Positions 16,437-24,605 of a stretch of DNA of 64,000 nucleotides are shown here, in pieces. Source of the DNA: Chloroflexota bacterium (GTDB lineage Bacteria; Chloroflexota; Dehalococcoidia; Tepidiformales; Tepidiformaceae); assembly GCA_026702615.1 (NCBI GenBank), contig JAPPBY010000004.1, positions 36,502 to 100,501 on the forward strand, in the 5' to 3' direction. Position numbers and translations under genes: made by a program. Position 1 is the first letter of the stretch; each line of letters begins with the position of its first letter. Under the pieces are notes generated by a model. The model saw only the letters and a list, made by a program, of their open reading frames with translations, was not told the origin of the DNA and did not search any database.

Positions 16437-17189
16437 CTACAGCGGCCGCGCCAGGCCGCCATCCCGGCGAATCCGCCAGAAGTGCACGGCCATGAAGATT
16501 GCTGCCAGCAGGGGCAGGCCGATGACGTGCAGTGTGTAGAAGCGAATCAGCGCGTCCGGACCCACCTCGAAGCCGCCGAGCAGCCAGAAGCGCGTCTTCG
16601 GGCCCAGCACTGGCGCCGAGCCGGCGATGTTCGTGCCCACCGTGATTGCCCAGAAAGCCAGCTGGTCCCACGGCAGCAGGTAGCCGGTGAAGCTCAGGAG
16701 GAAGGTGAGCACCAGCAGGACTACGCCCACCACCCAGTTGAATTCCCGCGGTGGCTTGTAGGCCCCCGTGTAGAAGACCCGCAGCATGTGCAGGAACACG
16801 AGGATCACCATCGCGTGCGCCATCCAGCGGTGCATGTTCCGCATCAGCTGCCCGAACTGCACGTTCGTCTGGATGTTCTGGATGTCCAGGTACGCCCGGT
16901 CCACGCTGGGCACGTAATAGAACATCAGCAGGATGCCCGTCACGGTCAGCCCCAGGAACATGAAGAAGGTGAGCCCGCCCAGGCAGTAGGTGTGCGTGAT
17001 CTTTACGTGCGTGCGGTGGATGCGGGTGGGATGCAGGTGGAGGAACACGTTCGTCGCGACCACCAGCATCTGGTTGCGCGGGGTGTTCGGGTAACCCGTG
17101 CGGAAGATCGACCGCCACACGTAGTTGTGGAAGAGCTTGTCGTAGATCAGGTCGCCGAGAGTCGGTTGGGTGGGCTGCTCCACGGCCAT
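16437..17189 (-). CDS. Cytochrome b6-type subunit with conserved heme c(i) cysteine
   Basis: The 250-residue protein has four membrane helices and four heme-b histidines at 120, 134, 221 and 236. The second pair is spaced 15 apart, as in b6 rather than mitochondrial cytochrome b. The motif THTYCLGG has Cys69 where plant and cyanobacterial b6 have Cys35, the covalent anchor of heme c(i)/c(n). It catalyses quinol oxidation with the Rieske and subunit-IV-like proteins in the membrane. It starts 4 bases before the stop of the 32-residue peptide gene, with tight spacing to both neighbours. Confidence 0.95.
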   Translation of the reverse strand: MAVEQPTQPTLGDLIYDKLFHNYVWRSIFRTGYPNTPRNQMLVVATNVFLHLHPTRIHRTHVKITHTYCLGGLTFFMFLGLTVTGILLMFYYVPSVDRAYLDIQNIQTNVQFGQLMRNMHRWMAHAMVILVFLHMLRVFYTGAYKPPREFNWVVGVVLLVLTFLLSFTGYLLPWDQLAFWAITVGTNIAGSAPVLGPKTRFWLLGGFEVGPDALIRFYTLHVIGLPLLAAIFMAVHFWRIRRDGGLARPL

Positions 17190-17192
17190 GCG

Positions 17193-17291
17193 TTACCGCT
17201 CCCACCACTTGCCGAACAGAACCATGATGCCAAGGCCCAGGAACATCGTGATGAACACGAAAACCAGCTCGAGGAATTCGCCAACTTCCAC
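17193..17291 (-). CDS. 32-residue single-helix membrane peptide, possible small bc subunit
   Basis: I read this from a GTG at 17291 with GAGAGG ahead of it. The product is VEVGEFLELVFVFITMFLG... ending FGKWWER: one membrane helix with an acidic N-terminus and basic C-terminus. It is the first gene after a strong promoter and directly precedes the cytochrome b6 gene. In size and topology it resembles PetG, PetL or PetN of b6f complexes, although I cannot show homology by eye. Longer in-frame starts upstream would add a low-complexity leader that overlaps the promoter. Confidence 0.65.
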   Translation of the reverse strand: MEVGEFLELVFVFITMFLGLGIMVLFGKWWER

Positions 17292-17367
17292 GGCCCAGCG
17301 CCCTCTCTGTTCCACGCCAGCAGGCCCTCTTTGGCCGCGGCGACTTTGTGAATCCTGTAGCAAGCGA

Positions 17368-17396
17368 GTTATACCCTGCCCCTCTAGGGGGGTCAA
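17368..17396 (-). promoter_or_regulatory. Sigma-70-type promoter of the respiratory operon
   Basis: On the (-) strand TTGACC (17396-17391) is followed after exactly 17 bases by TATAAC (17373-17368). The predicted start of transcription is near 17361, giving a leader of about 70 bases before the GTG at 17291. The spacer contains arms CCCCT and AGGGG, an inverted repeat that could be an operator. Confidence 0.7.
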
Positions 17397-17442
17397 ACCT
17401 GAGCGCCCTCCCGAGGCACACCCTGAACGCCCGCCGCTTCCC

Positions 17443-18174
17443 TTACAGGCGCAGCCCGAAACGAAGCCTCACCAGCCCCCGAAGATCCTCCAGCGCCGTG
17501 CTGATGATGTGCACCTTCGTGTCCGGATCCTCCACCCAGCGAACCGGCAGTTCCCCCACCCGAAATCCCTGTTGCTGCGCCCGGATCAGGAGCTCCGTAT
17601 CGAAGAACCAGGCGCGGTCCTCGATCCCTTGTACCACTGCGTCCACGGCCTTCCGGCTCACCGCCTTGAACCCGCACTGCGCGTCCGTGATCCGCAGCCG
17701 CGGGAAGAACGCCCGGATGATGAGCACGTAGCTCCGCGAGATCACCTCGCGCTTGAGCGAACGCTCCGTCGCCGACCCGCGCGCCAGCCGCGAACCGCTC
17801 ACCACGTCGTAGCCGCCTTCCGCCACCATCCCGACCAGCTCCGGCAGGTGTGTCAGGTCCGTGCTCAAGTCCACGTCCATGTAGGAGACCACGTCCGCCT
17901 TGCTGCCCAGCCACGCCTCCCGAAGCGCGATCCCGCGTCCCTTGATAGTGAGCACGAGCGCCTGCACGCGTGCGTGCTCGGCATCCAGCTGGCGCGCCAG
18001 CTCGCTCGTCCCGTCGTTCGAGCCGTTGTCCGCGATCACCAGGCGCCAGTTGTAACCGGGATGCTCCTCGAACAGCGCGAGCGTTCGCTCCACGCTCTCC
18101 CGCAGCACCGAGACCTCGTTGTAGCAGGGGATGACCACGTCCACCGTCGTGCGACCGCCACCCCGCTCGGTCAC
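17443..18174 (-). CDS. Family 2 glycosyltransferase (dolichyl/polyprenyl-phosphate sugar transferase-like)
   Basis: This 243-residue soluble GT2 enzyme has VDVVIPCYNE at the N-terminus, DNGSNDGT, the DxD-type motif MDVDLSTDL and a TDAQCGFKAV block typical of polyprenyl-phosphate glucosyl/mannosyltransferases. No C-terminal membrane helices are present, unlike DPM fused to GtrA. It probably transfers a sugar from a nucleotide to a lipid carrier for surface glycans. The start is GTG with GGGAG about 10 bases ahead. It sits upstream of the respiratory operon promoter and downstream of rpsT. Confidence 0.88.
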   Translation of the reverse strand: MTERGGGRTTVDVVIPCYNEVSVLRESVERTLALFEEHPGYNWRLVIADNGSNDGTSELARQLDAEHARVQALVLTIKGRGIALREAWLGSKADVVSYMDVDLSTDLTHLPELVGMVAEGGYDVVSGSRLARGSATERSLKREVISRSYVLIIRAFFPRLRITDAQCGFKAVSRKAVDAVVQGIEDRAWFFDTELLIRAQQQGFRVGELPVRWVEDPDTKVHIISTALEDLRGLVRLRFGLRL

Positions 18175-18261
18175 GGGGCCGCTCCCTGGTCGTCGATCAC
18201 GAATCCGGCGTGTCGCAGCTTGATGCTCACGCCGTCCTCCGGGCCCGCTTCGGGAAAGGGG

Positions 18262-18519
18262 TTACTCCGGGCGCAGGGCCGCCAGCCGGCGCTTGGTGCG
18301 GTCGGCGCGCCCTGTGGGGATGGCGCCCTTCCGCGCCGCCCGGTCCAGCACCGAGTACGCGTGACTCAGCGCCTCCTGGTAGGCATCGCCGTCGCCCGCA
18401 GCCGCGGCCTCGCGGGCTGCACGCACCGCCGTCCGCGACTCGGACCGGTTCGGCCGGTTCCGGGCCCGGCGCTTGAGCGACTGCCGCCAGCGCTTCATCG
18501 CTGATTGCTTCGTAGCCAT
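18262..18519 (-). CDS. rpsT: 30S ribosomal protein bS20
   Basis: The protein has 85 residues, very basic and helical, beginning MATKQSAMKRWRQSLKRRARN, the standard bS20 opening, and ending with the TDRTKRRLAAL-type block. No Shine-Dalgarno precedes the ATG. A promoter with its -10 box 8 bases before the ATG suggests a leaderless message. It is divergent from rho. Confidence 0.93.
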   Translation of the reverse strand: MATKQSAMKRWRQSLKRRARNRPNRSESRTAVRAAREAAAAGDGDAYQEALSHAYSVLDRAARKGAIPTGRADRTKRRLAALRPE

Positions 18520-18527
18520 GGACGCCG

Positions 18528-18556
18528 ATCGTAGGCGCGCCTCCGGCTCCGCGCAA
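18528..18556 (-). promoter_or_regulatory. Promoter of rpsT, probably leaderless
   Basis: TTGCGC (18556-18551), a 17-base spacer and TACGAT (18533-18528) lie on the (-) strand. The -10 box ends 8 bases before the rpsT ATG, so transcription should start at or next to the start codon. Confidence 0.6.
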
Positions 18557-18570
18557 AGCCAAACCCCTAC

Positions 18571-18599
18571 TTGCCCCGTTTCCAATGCTCTCGTATTCT
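18571..18599 (+). promoter_or_regulatory. Promoter of rho
   Basis: TTGCCC (18571-18576), a 17-base spacer and TATTCT (18594-18599) lie on the (+) strand, divergent from the rpsT promoter. The predicted start near 18606 gives a leader of about 120 bases before the likely rho start. Leaders of rho genes often hold autoregulatory termination sites; none is evident by eye here. Confidence 0.55.
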
Positions 18600-18724
18600 G
18601 AATTTGCACTGGAACGAAGCCCGGCATCCTGCCGAAGCGCTCACCAGGCACACCTCAGAGTTCGAGGTCGCTCTGCAACCCATACCGCCCGTCCTGACGA
18701 GCGCCGCTCGCAGCGGGCAACAGG

Positions 18725-20074
18725 ATCGTTGCCATCACACGCGCACCAGAATCCCCGCCGGCTGAAGAAGCCAACACTCCCTCCGAGCGAGAGGACACTG
18801 TCCCCACGCTCAACATCTCTGAGCTCGAGGGCAGCACTCGTGGCGAGCTGATTAGCCTTGCCCGCGACCTCGGCGTCAGCAACGCCACCACCCTGCGCAA
18901 GCGCGACCTCATCTTCCGCTTGCTCCAGACCCAGGCCGAGCGCCGCGGCAACCTCTTCTCCGGCGGCTTCCTTGAGGTCTCGGACGACGGCAACTACGGC
19001 TTCCTCCGTGGCGAGTCCCTCCTGCCAGGGCCCCACGACATCTACGTCTCCCAGTCCAACCTCCGGCGCTTCGCGCTCCGCCCCGGCGACTACGTCACCG
19101 GCCAGATTCGCGCCCCGCGCGACAACGAGAAGTACTACGGTCTCCTCAAGGTCGAGGCCGTCAACGGGATCGACCCCGAGGCCGCCAAGCGGCGTCCCTT
19201 CTTCGAGAACCTGACGGCGGTCTTCCCCAACGAGCAGCTTCGCCTCGAGACCACCTCCGACAACCTCACCCACCGCCTCATCGACCTCATCGCCCCCATC
19301 GGCCGCGGTCAGCGCGCCCTCATCGTCTCGCCCCCCAAGGCCGGCAAGACGATGCTCCTCCAGAACATCGCCAACGGCATCACCACCAACCACCCCGACG
19401 TCCACCTCATGGTCGTGCTCATCGGCGAGCGCCCCGAAGAGGTCACCGATATGCGTCGCAGCGTGCGTGGCGAGGTCGCCAGCAGCACCTTCGACGAGCC
19501 CGTCGAGGACCACACCCGCGTCGCCGAGATGGCCTTCGAGCGCGCCAAGCGCCTCGTGGAGGGCGGCCAGGACGTCGTCATCCTCATGGATTCCATCACG
19601 CGCGCCACGCGTGCCTACAACCTGGCCCTGCCCCCCAGCGGCCGCACCCTCACCGGTGGTGTCGACCCCGTCGCCCTCTACCCCCCCAAGCGCCTCTTCG
19701 GCGCGGCCCGCAAGTGCGAGGAGGGCGGCTCCCTCACGGTTATCGCCACCTGTCTCATCGATACCGGCAGCCGCATGGACGAGGTCATCTTCGAAGAGTT
19801 CAAGGGCACCGGGAACATGGAGCTCCGGCTCGACCGCAAGCTCGCCGAGCGCCGCTTCTATCCCGCCATCGATATCCAGGCCAGCTCCACTCGTCGCGAG
19901 GAGCTTCTCCTCGACGAGGGCACGCTCAAGGGCGTCTGGCTGGTCCGCCGCATGACGGCCATGATCTCCCAGAACTCCCCCAACTCCCTTGAGGCCACCG
20001 AGCGTCTGCTCGAGCGGCTCGGCCGGAGCGACACCAACGAGGAGTTCCTCTCCGGCCTCCGAACCGAGGTTTAG
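18725..20074 (+). CDS. rho: Transcription termination factor Rho, with a non-standard start
   Basis: The frame encodes the complete Rho protein: an N-terminal Rho_N helix bundle ([19 protein letters not shown]), the CSD RNA-binding domain ([12 protein letters not shown]), and the RecA-like ATPase with Walker [34 protein letters not shown] and [18 protein letters not shown]. The frame is open from 18698 but has no ATG, GTG or TTG until the TTG at 18920, which would delete the Rho_N domain. The best candidate is ATC at 18725, giving about 449 residues, or a CTG. The exact start is uncertain. Confidence 0.9.
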   Translation: MVAITRAPESPPAEEANTPSEREDTVPTLNISELEGSTRGELISLARDLGVSNATTLRKRDLIFRLLQTQAERRGNLFSGGFLEVSDDGNYGFLRGESLLPGPHDIYVSQSNLRRFALRPGDYVTGQIRAPRDNEKYYGLLKVEAVNGIDPEAAKRRPFFENLTAVFPNEQLRLETTSDNLTHRLIDLIAPIGRGQRALIVSPPKAGKTMLLQNIANGITTNHPDVHLMVVLIGERPEEVTDMRRSVRGEVASSTFDEPVEDHTRVAEMAFERAKRLVEGGQDVVILMDSITRATRAYNLALPPSGRTLTGGVDPVALYPPKRLFGAARKCEEGGSLTVIATCLIDTGSRMDEVIFEEFKGTGNMELRLDRKLAERRFYPAIDIQASSTRREELLLDEGTLKGVWLVRRMTAMISQNSPNSLEATERLLERLGRSDTNEEFLSGLRTEV

Positions 20075-20154
20075 AGGCGGACGAAAACCCTCGCCAATCC
20101 TTGCTTTTCACAGCCGAGTGCGGCAGTTTAGGTCTTAACAATCCACGCGCTCGT

Positions 20155-20177
20155 GGGCGTGAGGGTCCGTCACGCCC
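20155..20177 (+). other. Hairpin in the leader of the LysM-M23 peptidase gene
   Basis: GGGCGTGA and TCACGCCC form a perfect 8-bp stem around a 7-base loop, 25 bases before the start codon and just ahead of its ribosome binding site. There is no T-run, so it is not a terminator. It could tune translation or message stability. Confidence 0.4.
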
Positions 20178-20201
20178 GACACCACGGAGGGACTGGAGAA
20201 C

Positions 20202-21422
20202 GTGCTGAGGGATTGGCTCCTGGACCTCCTGCATGGTCGCTCTTCTGCTCGCGCCCGCTCGCATGCCCACGGCCACCTTCCCCTTCGCACCGTCCTCCAC
20301 CTGCTTGTCATCGGCATCGCCGCCCTGGCGGCGCTCCTCGCCGTCCGGCTCGTCTCCGAGGACGAGACCGCCCAGGTCTCCAGCATTCCGCCCGCCCCCC
20401 TCTCGGGCGTGCGCGCCATTGCTCCCACGGGCGAGTCGTTCCTCCGCCCCGGCGTCAGCCACGGCACGGTCGAGTCCCCCCTCAGGGCCGCACTCGCCAC
20501 ACCCCAGGTTCCCCTGCGTCCTACCGAGGACGTGGCGGAGGGAGAGACCATCTCTTATGGCGTCGGCCGCGCCACCGCCGCCGGCCAGGACGCCGGCTAC
20601 GACGTCCGGGCGCTGACCGACCAGATCGACCCCGAGGAGCCGTACGTCATCTACGAGGTTCGCGGGGGCGACACGCTCGGCGAGATCGCTGAGACCTACA
20701 GCACCACCGTTGACAACATCCTGCTCAACAACGCCGAGGTCGTCGAAGGCGACTACATCCCCGTCGGCCAGGAGATCCTCGTCCCCCTCGGAAGCGTCCA
20801 CGGCATCCTCTACCTCGTCGGCCACGCCGAGACGCTCAGCGGCATCATCGACCGGCACCTTGATGTCACGATCCAGGACGTCCTCGATCACCGCCCCAAC
20901 AACCTCCTCAGCAGCGATGACATTAAGCCGGGCAGCTACATCCTCCTTCCCAACGCCAGGCTCAAACCGCCCCCCGTCCGCAGCCCCGATGGATGGATCA
21001 TTACCCCGCCGCCGCCGGTGTCCCCCGGCCGATTCGGCCTGCCCCTGGCGTCCTGGGACTTCGTCAGCGACCTCTTTGGGACCGACCGCGGGGGCGGCCG
21101 CATCCATACCGGGATCGACCTCGCCCTCGGGTCGCAACCGGCGTCATCCGTCTACGCCGCCTGCGACGGCTGGGTGTCACGCGTCGAGTGGCTTACCTAC
21201 AGCTACGGCTACTACGTCATCGTCGATTGCGGCGACGGCTGGACGACCCTCTACTCGCACTTCCGCGAGATCATCGTGAGGTGGGGTGATTCGGTGAGGA
21301 AAGGCGAGACCATCCTCGGCATCTCCGGCTCCACCGGCTTCAGCACCGGCGAGCACCTCCACTTCGAGATTCGCTACAACGGCCAGTACCTCGACCCCGC
21401 CGACTACCTGAACTTCTGGTAG
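20202..21422 (+). CDS. Membrane-anchored LysM - M23 peptidoglycan endopeptidase
   Basis: The 406-residue protein has an N-terminal membrane helix (about 31-48, LHLLVIGIAALAALLAV). Two LysM-like repeats follow (YEVRGGDTLGEIAETY... and YLVGHAETLSGIIDRH...). The C-terminal M23 domain carries the zinc motifs HTGIDLA, LYSHF and HLHFEI. All expected catalytic histidines and the Asp are present, so it should be an active cell-wall hydrolase acting outside the membrane. The start is GTG with GGAGAA ahead. It lies 127 bases after rho and is convergent with the sortase genes. Confidence 0.92.
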   Translation: MLRDWLLDLLHGRSSARARSHAHGHLPLRTVLHLLVIGIAALAALLAVRLVSEDETAQVSSIPPAPLSGVRAIAPTGESFLRPGVSHGTVESPLRAALATPQVPLRPTEDVAEGETISYGVGRATAAGQDAGYDVRALTDQIDPEEPYVIYEVRGGDTLGEIAETYSTTVDNILLNNAEVVEGDYIPVGQEILVPLGSVHGILYLVGHAETLSGIIDRHLDVTIQDVLDHRPNNLLSSDDIKPGSYILLPNARLKPPPVRSPDGWIITPPPPVSPGRFGLPLASWDFVSDLFGTDRGGGRIHTGIDLALGSQPASSVYAACDGWVSRVEWLTYSYGYYVIVDCGDGWTTLYSHFREIIVRWGDSVRKGETILGISGSTGFSTGEHLHFEIRYNGQYLDPADYLNFW

Positions 21423-21452
21423 GCCGTCCCTGCCCGCTCGCTTCCCCGTCCG

Positions 21453-22232
21453 CTAGTTGCCATCCGCTATCGACTGCACGATATCTCCCGGCCTCGTCTC
21501 CACCAGCCGTGCGATTACCACGTCGCGATGCACGTAGTACCCCGACCCGTCCGGCTCCGTTGGTATGAAGTCGCCTCCGCACGTAATGAGCGTGACCCAC
21601 TCCTCGTCGGCCGGGCGCAGCAGTTCTTCGTTTTCCGCTTCGTGCGGCCAGATCAGGTCGTGCATGGGCATGTCCCCGGCCGCGTAGCGCCGCTGGAAGA
21701 ACACCTCGTACACGTACTCGCGGCCGTCGTCCATCACCACGATCACGAGGTCGCCGTCTTCGAGCTCGGTGAGCGCGTAGAAAGGCCCTCGAATATTGTC
21801 CCGAGCCCAGTCCTTGTGAGCCGAGAACAGCGCGCTCGTTCCGAAGCCCGGCTTGTCGTAGATGTCGTACCAGCCGACGTTTCGGGGTCGGGGCACATCC
21901 AGCTTGTTCTGCCCCGGAATCTTCCCGATCGCCTCGATCGGCGCTTCCACTCCCAGCGAGGGGATGCGCATCAAGACCACTTCCCCGTCGTAGGGCGTTG
22001 CTTCCGCCCCCGCCGTCGGCTGTTCCGTGGGGGCTTCGGTGGGCGCCCCACTGGGCGATGCCGTTGGCGTTGCGGTCCGCGCCGCCGTGGGTGTCTCCGG
22101 CACTTGCTCCGGCTCGGCCGGCACGTCGATCGCCGCGCACCCTGCTCCTGTGAGGGCAACCACGGCTGCCAGCACCCACGCTCCCGCCGCCCGGCTCCGG
22201 CGGCCCATGGCCCGTTCCGCGAACCCCCGCAT
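21453..22232 (-). CDS. Class E/F-like sortase with proline/threonine linker
   Basis: The protein has 259 residues. An N-terminal hydrophobic segment (18-32) ends in GAGC, an imperfect lipobox. A Pro/Thr-rich linker (40-80) leads to the sortase barrel, with catalytic His139 (FSAHKD), Cys218 (TLITCGGDF) and Arg236 (YYVHRD). An in-frame ATG at 22208 would give a more compact signal and is an alternative start. It is a clear paralog of the gene upstream, sharing almost every motif. Sortases join surface proteins to the wall or to each other; the sorting motif recognised here is not known. Confidence 0.92.
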   Translation of the reverse strand: MRGFAERAMGRRSRAAGAWVLAAVVALTGAGCAAIDVPAEPEQVPETPTAARTATPTASPSGAPTEAPTEQPTAGAEATPYDGEVVLMRIPSLGVEAPIEAIGKIPGQNKLDVPRPRNVGWYDIYDKPGFGTSALFSAHKDWARDNIRGPFYALTELEDGDLVIVVMDDGREYVYEVFFQRRYAAGDMPMHDLIWPHEAENEELLRPADEEWVTLITCGGDFIPTEPDGSGYYVHRDVVIARLVETRPGDIVQSIADGN

Positions 22233-22242
22233 GGTTGTCAGC

Positions 22243-23013
22243 TTACCGCCGGTCGTCTTCGAGTGTCCCTACAGCCGGCGGAGGGATCGTCTCGACGAGC
22301 CTGCCGATCACGACGTCCCGGTGGAGGTAGTAGCCCGCCCCGCCCGGGGTCCTCTCCACGAAGTCGCCACCGCAGGTGTACAGCGTGATCCACTCCTCGG
22401 TCTCGGGCCGCAGCAACTCCGGGTTCCTCGCCTTGTGCGGCCAGATCAGGTCGTACATCGGGATGTCCTCCCTGGTGTAGCGCCGCTGAAAAAACACCTC
22501 GTACACGTACTCGCGGCCGTCATCCATCACCACCACGATCTGGTCGCCGTCCCGCAGCTCCGTCAGGGCATAGAACGGACCTTTCTTGTTGGGCCAGTAG
22601 TCCTTGTGCGCCGAGTAGAGGGAGCTCGTTCCGAATCCGGGCTTGTCGTAGATGTGGTACCAGCCGATGTTGTTCCACTCGGGTACGTCGAGCTGGTTGC
22701 GTCCCTCCACCAGGCCGATCGGCTCGATTGCCGCCTCCACCCCCAGCGAGGGGATGCGCATCGACACCAGATTGCCGTCATAGGGTCCCAGCTCCGGCGT
22801 GGCCTCCGGCGTCGGTCTCTCCGTCGGCGGCGGAATCGTGGGCGCTGCCGCGGCCGGCGTTCTCGTCGGCGCGGGTGTCGCGACAGGGGTTGGCTCAACT
22901 GTCGGTTCCGCCGTCGGTTCGGGAGGGTCGGGCCTGGCGCCGGCGCAGGCAACGATCACAAGCAGGGCCAAGGCCAGGACCAGGACTCCAGATATCAGTC
23001 GCCAGCTGCGCAC
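22243..23013 (-). CDS. Class E/F-like sortase, predicted lipoprotein
   Basis: The protein has 256 residues from the GTG at 23013, which has GGAGAGG ahead of it; a GTG 12 codons earlier has no ribosome binding site. The signal ends in IVAC (Cys23), a good lipobox, so the enzyme may be lipid-anchored rather than held by a membrane helix. A Pro/Thr/Glu linker (27-75) precedes the barrel. The catalytic triad is His136, Cys214 (TLYTCGGDF) and Arg232. It is the first of two tandem sortase genes, 10 bases before the second, and 64 bases after the stalked surface protein gene. Confidence 0.92.
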   Translation of the reverse strand: MRSWRLISGVLVLALALLVIVACAGARPDPPEPTAEPTVEPTPVATPAPTRTPAAAAPTIPPPTERPTPEATPELGPYDGNLVSMRIPSLGVEAAIEPIGLVEGRNQLDVPEWNNIGWYHIYDKPGFGTSSLYSAHKDYWPNKKGPFYALTELRDGDQIVVVMDDGREYVYEVFFQRRYTREDIPMYDLIWPHKARNPELLRPETEEWITLYTCGGDFVERTPGGAGYYLHRDVVIGRLVETIPPPAVGTLEDDRR

Positions 23014-23077
23014 GACCCTCTCCGTGCACCCCGCGGGGATCGTTCCCACCGATGCCCAAGTATACGGTTCGGCGAAT

Positions 23078-24208
23078 CTACGGTCGCTGGATTCTTGACC
23101 GAATGCTGTCCCAGAGCGTCGCCAGCCGGTCCCTAGCCCCGCTTCCCATGGCAGCGAACTGGCCGCTACGCATCTCGTTCCCGCCGGCTACACCGCCGCC
23201 TGTCGCTGGAGATCTCGCCATCCACAGGAAGAACACGGTGCTGATCGCAGCCAGCCCTGCCACCACCGAGAGCACGACGATGAGCGCGGTGGTTCCGGCG
23301 CCCGTGCCGCCGCCGCTCTCCTCCGGGGCTGGAGGAGCGGGCGTATCCGTTGGCGCGGGCGTGGGCGCCTCCGTTGCTGCGGGGGGCTCGGTGGTGGCCG
23401 CAGGGGGCTCGGTGGCGACCGGTGTTGCAGCGGCTGTTGGCGTCGGCGCCGGGGTTGGCGTAGCGGTCGCAACCTCCGTCGCTTCAACGGCCTCGGTGGG
23501 TACCGGTGTCTCTTCGGTGGTTTCCTCGGATTCCGTTGTTTCCGTTGGCTCCTCGGTATCGGCGGGCTCTTCGGTCTCAGTCGGCTCCTCGGTGTCGGTC
23601 GGCTCCTCGGTCTCCGTGGGTTCCTCGGTCTCCGTGGGTACCTCGGTTTCCGTGGGCTCAGTCGGCTCCTCGGGCTCCCCCGGTTCTTCGGGCTCGGCAG
23701 GCTCCTCTGGTTCCCCGGGTTCCTCAGGCTCGGCAGGCTCCTCCGGTTCCCCGGGATCGGAAGCCGTTGGCGTTTCCGTCGGCTCGACCGGCTCGGGCGG
23801 AGCTGCCGGCAACGTCAGATCGAGCTCCTGCGGTGCCGCCCGCCAGGCCCCTGTTTCTTCGGCGAACCGGTCACCGATCTGGAAGCGCACCACGGCATCC
23901 TCAACGCCGCATCCCGCCTTCCCCTCCTCGGAGAGCACCACCACCCGATAGCTCGTGACCCCGTTTTCGCTGAGCGTCTGAGGAGTGTCCGCTTCGCTGC
24001 ACACGGTGCCGTCGATGTAGGCGACGACCTCCAGCCCTCCGTCTACATCGCCGTCCGCCGCGGTCACTACACCGAAGAACGTTCCCGGGAGACCCGGCTG
24101 CGCCTGCGCTACCCCGCTCGGCTCCGCCGCCAGCCCCGCCGCCAGCGCCGCACCTGCGGCCAGCGTCGCGAGGGCCGCGAATAGCCATCTCCCCCGCTGC
24201 CGGTCCAT
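23078..24208 (-). CDS. Secreted stalk protein with C-terminal membrane anchor, likely sortase partner
   Basis: The protein has 376 residues. It starts with a signal peptide (about 1-36). A small beta-sandwich domain follows (about 40-135, GTFFGVVTAADGDVDGG...YIDGTVC), like Ig/carboxypeptidase-regulatory modules. Next is a long Pro/Glu/Thr stalk (about 136-300) built from EPEEP and TEEPTET repeats. A membrane helix (about 308-332) and a basic cytoplasmic tail of 40 residues end the protein. No LPxTG-like motif precedes the helix; the local sequence is PEESGGGTGAG. A TAGGCT box 7 bases before the ATG suggests a leaderless start. Adjacent sortases imply it is surface-displayed. Confidence 0.8.
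   Translation of the reverse strand: MDRQRGRWLFAALATLAAGAALAAGLAAEPSGVAQAQPGLPGTFFGVVTAADGDVDGGLEVVAYIDGTVCSEADTPQTLSENGVTSYRVVVLSEEGKAGCGVEDAVVRFQIGDRFAEETGAWRAAPQELDLTLPAAPPEPVEPTETPTASDPGEPEEPAEPEEPGEPEEPAEPEEPGEPEEPTEPTETEVPTETEEPTETEEPTDTEEPTETEEPADTEEPTETTESEETTEETPVPTEAVEATEVATATPTPAPTPTAAATPVATEPPAATTEPPAATEAPTPAPTDTPAPPAPEESGGGTGAGTTALIVVLSVVAGLAAISTVFFLWMARSPATGGGVAGGNEMRSGQFAAMGSGARDRLATLWDSIRSRIQRP
23500..23775 (-). repeat. In-gene repeats encoding the Pro/Glu/Thr stalk
   Basis: Short direct repeats of 12-15 bases (for example ggctcctcggt and tcctcggtctcc units on the + strand) encode alternating EEP, TEP and GEP units. They are coding repeats of a surface stalk and would be prone to length change by slippage. 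Confidence 0.75.
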
Positions 24209-24278
24209 GGGCCCGAGCCTACAGCAGTTTCTGGAAATATCCTACTGTACTAGCGCTTTAGCCTTTAGGTTCGCCCGC

Positions 24279-24605
24279 CTAGTTCACCGAGAGCGTCATC
24301 GTCGGAGGCGTCAGCGCGAAGTGCATCTCCACCGAGAACTCGTCCAGCTTGTCCGACCAGCTCGCCCACATCCCCCGCGCGTACGCCGCCTCTGCGCTCC
24401 CGAACGATCCCTGCATCGCCCGCGCATCCTCGAAGCAGTACACGCCCAGCATCGTCCCTTCCCGCGTCTCTCCCCACTGCACGCTCGAGATCCCCGGGAT
24501 CTTCGCCACCTCGCGCAGGTGTTGCGAGCGGAACCACGCCGAGAACGTCGCGCGGTCGTCCTTCACACGCGCCCGCAACAGGATGAACGGCTGCTCGCCT
24601 CTCAT
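24279..24605 (-). CDS. Small alpha-beta barrel protein (EthD/ABM-like)
   Basis: The 108-residue protein starts FILLRARVKDDRATFSAWFRSQHLREVAKIPG, resembling dimeric alpha-beta barrel proteins of the EthD/ABM group in which this strand-helix-strand pattern and a conserved His recur. The ATG overlaps the stop of the upstream kinase gene (ATGA), so the two are translated together. The substrate is unknown. Codon use matches (-) genes around it. Confidence 0.6.
   Translation of the reverse strand: MRGEQPFILLRARVKDDRATFSAWFRSQHLREVAKIPGISSVQWGETREGTMLGVYCFEDARAMQGSFGSAEAAYARGMWASWSDKLDEFSVEMHFALTPPTMTLSVN

Noticed and set aside
20202..20300. c-di-AMP (ydaO-type) riboswitch control of the M23 peptidase, suggested by the PgpH-type gene in the same window
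   Set aside because: The 127-base gap before the peptidase gene is too short and shows only a single 8-bp hairpin; no ydaO-like core is recognisable.
23500..23775. Regularly spaced short repeats resembling a CRISPR array
   Set aside because: The repeats keep the reading frame, encode EEP/TEP units, vary in sequence and have no unique spacers.
24080..24100. LPGTF in the stalk protein as a sortase sorting signal
   Set aside because: It lies near residue 40, just after the signal peptide, not before the C-terminal membrane helix, so it cannot act as a cell-wall sorting motif.
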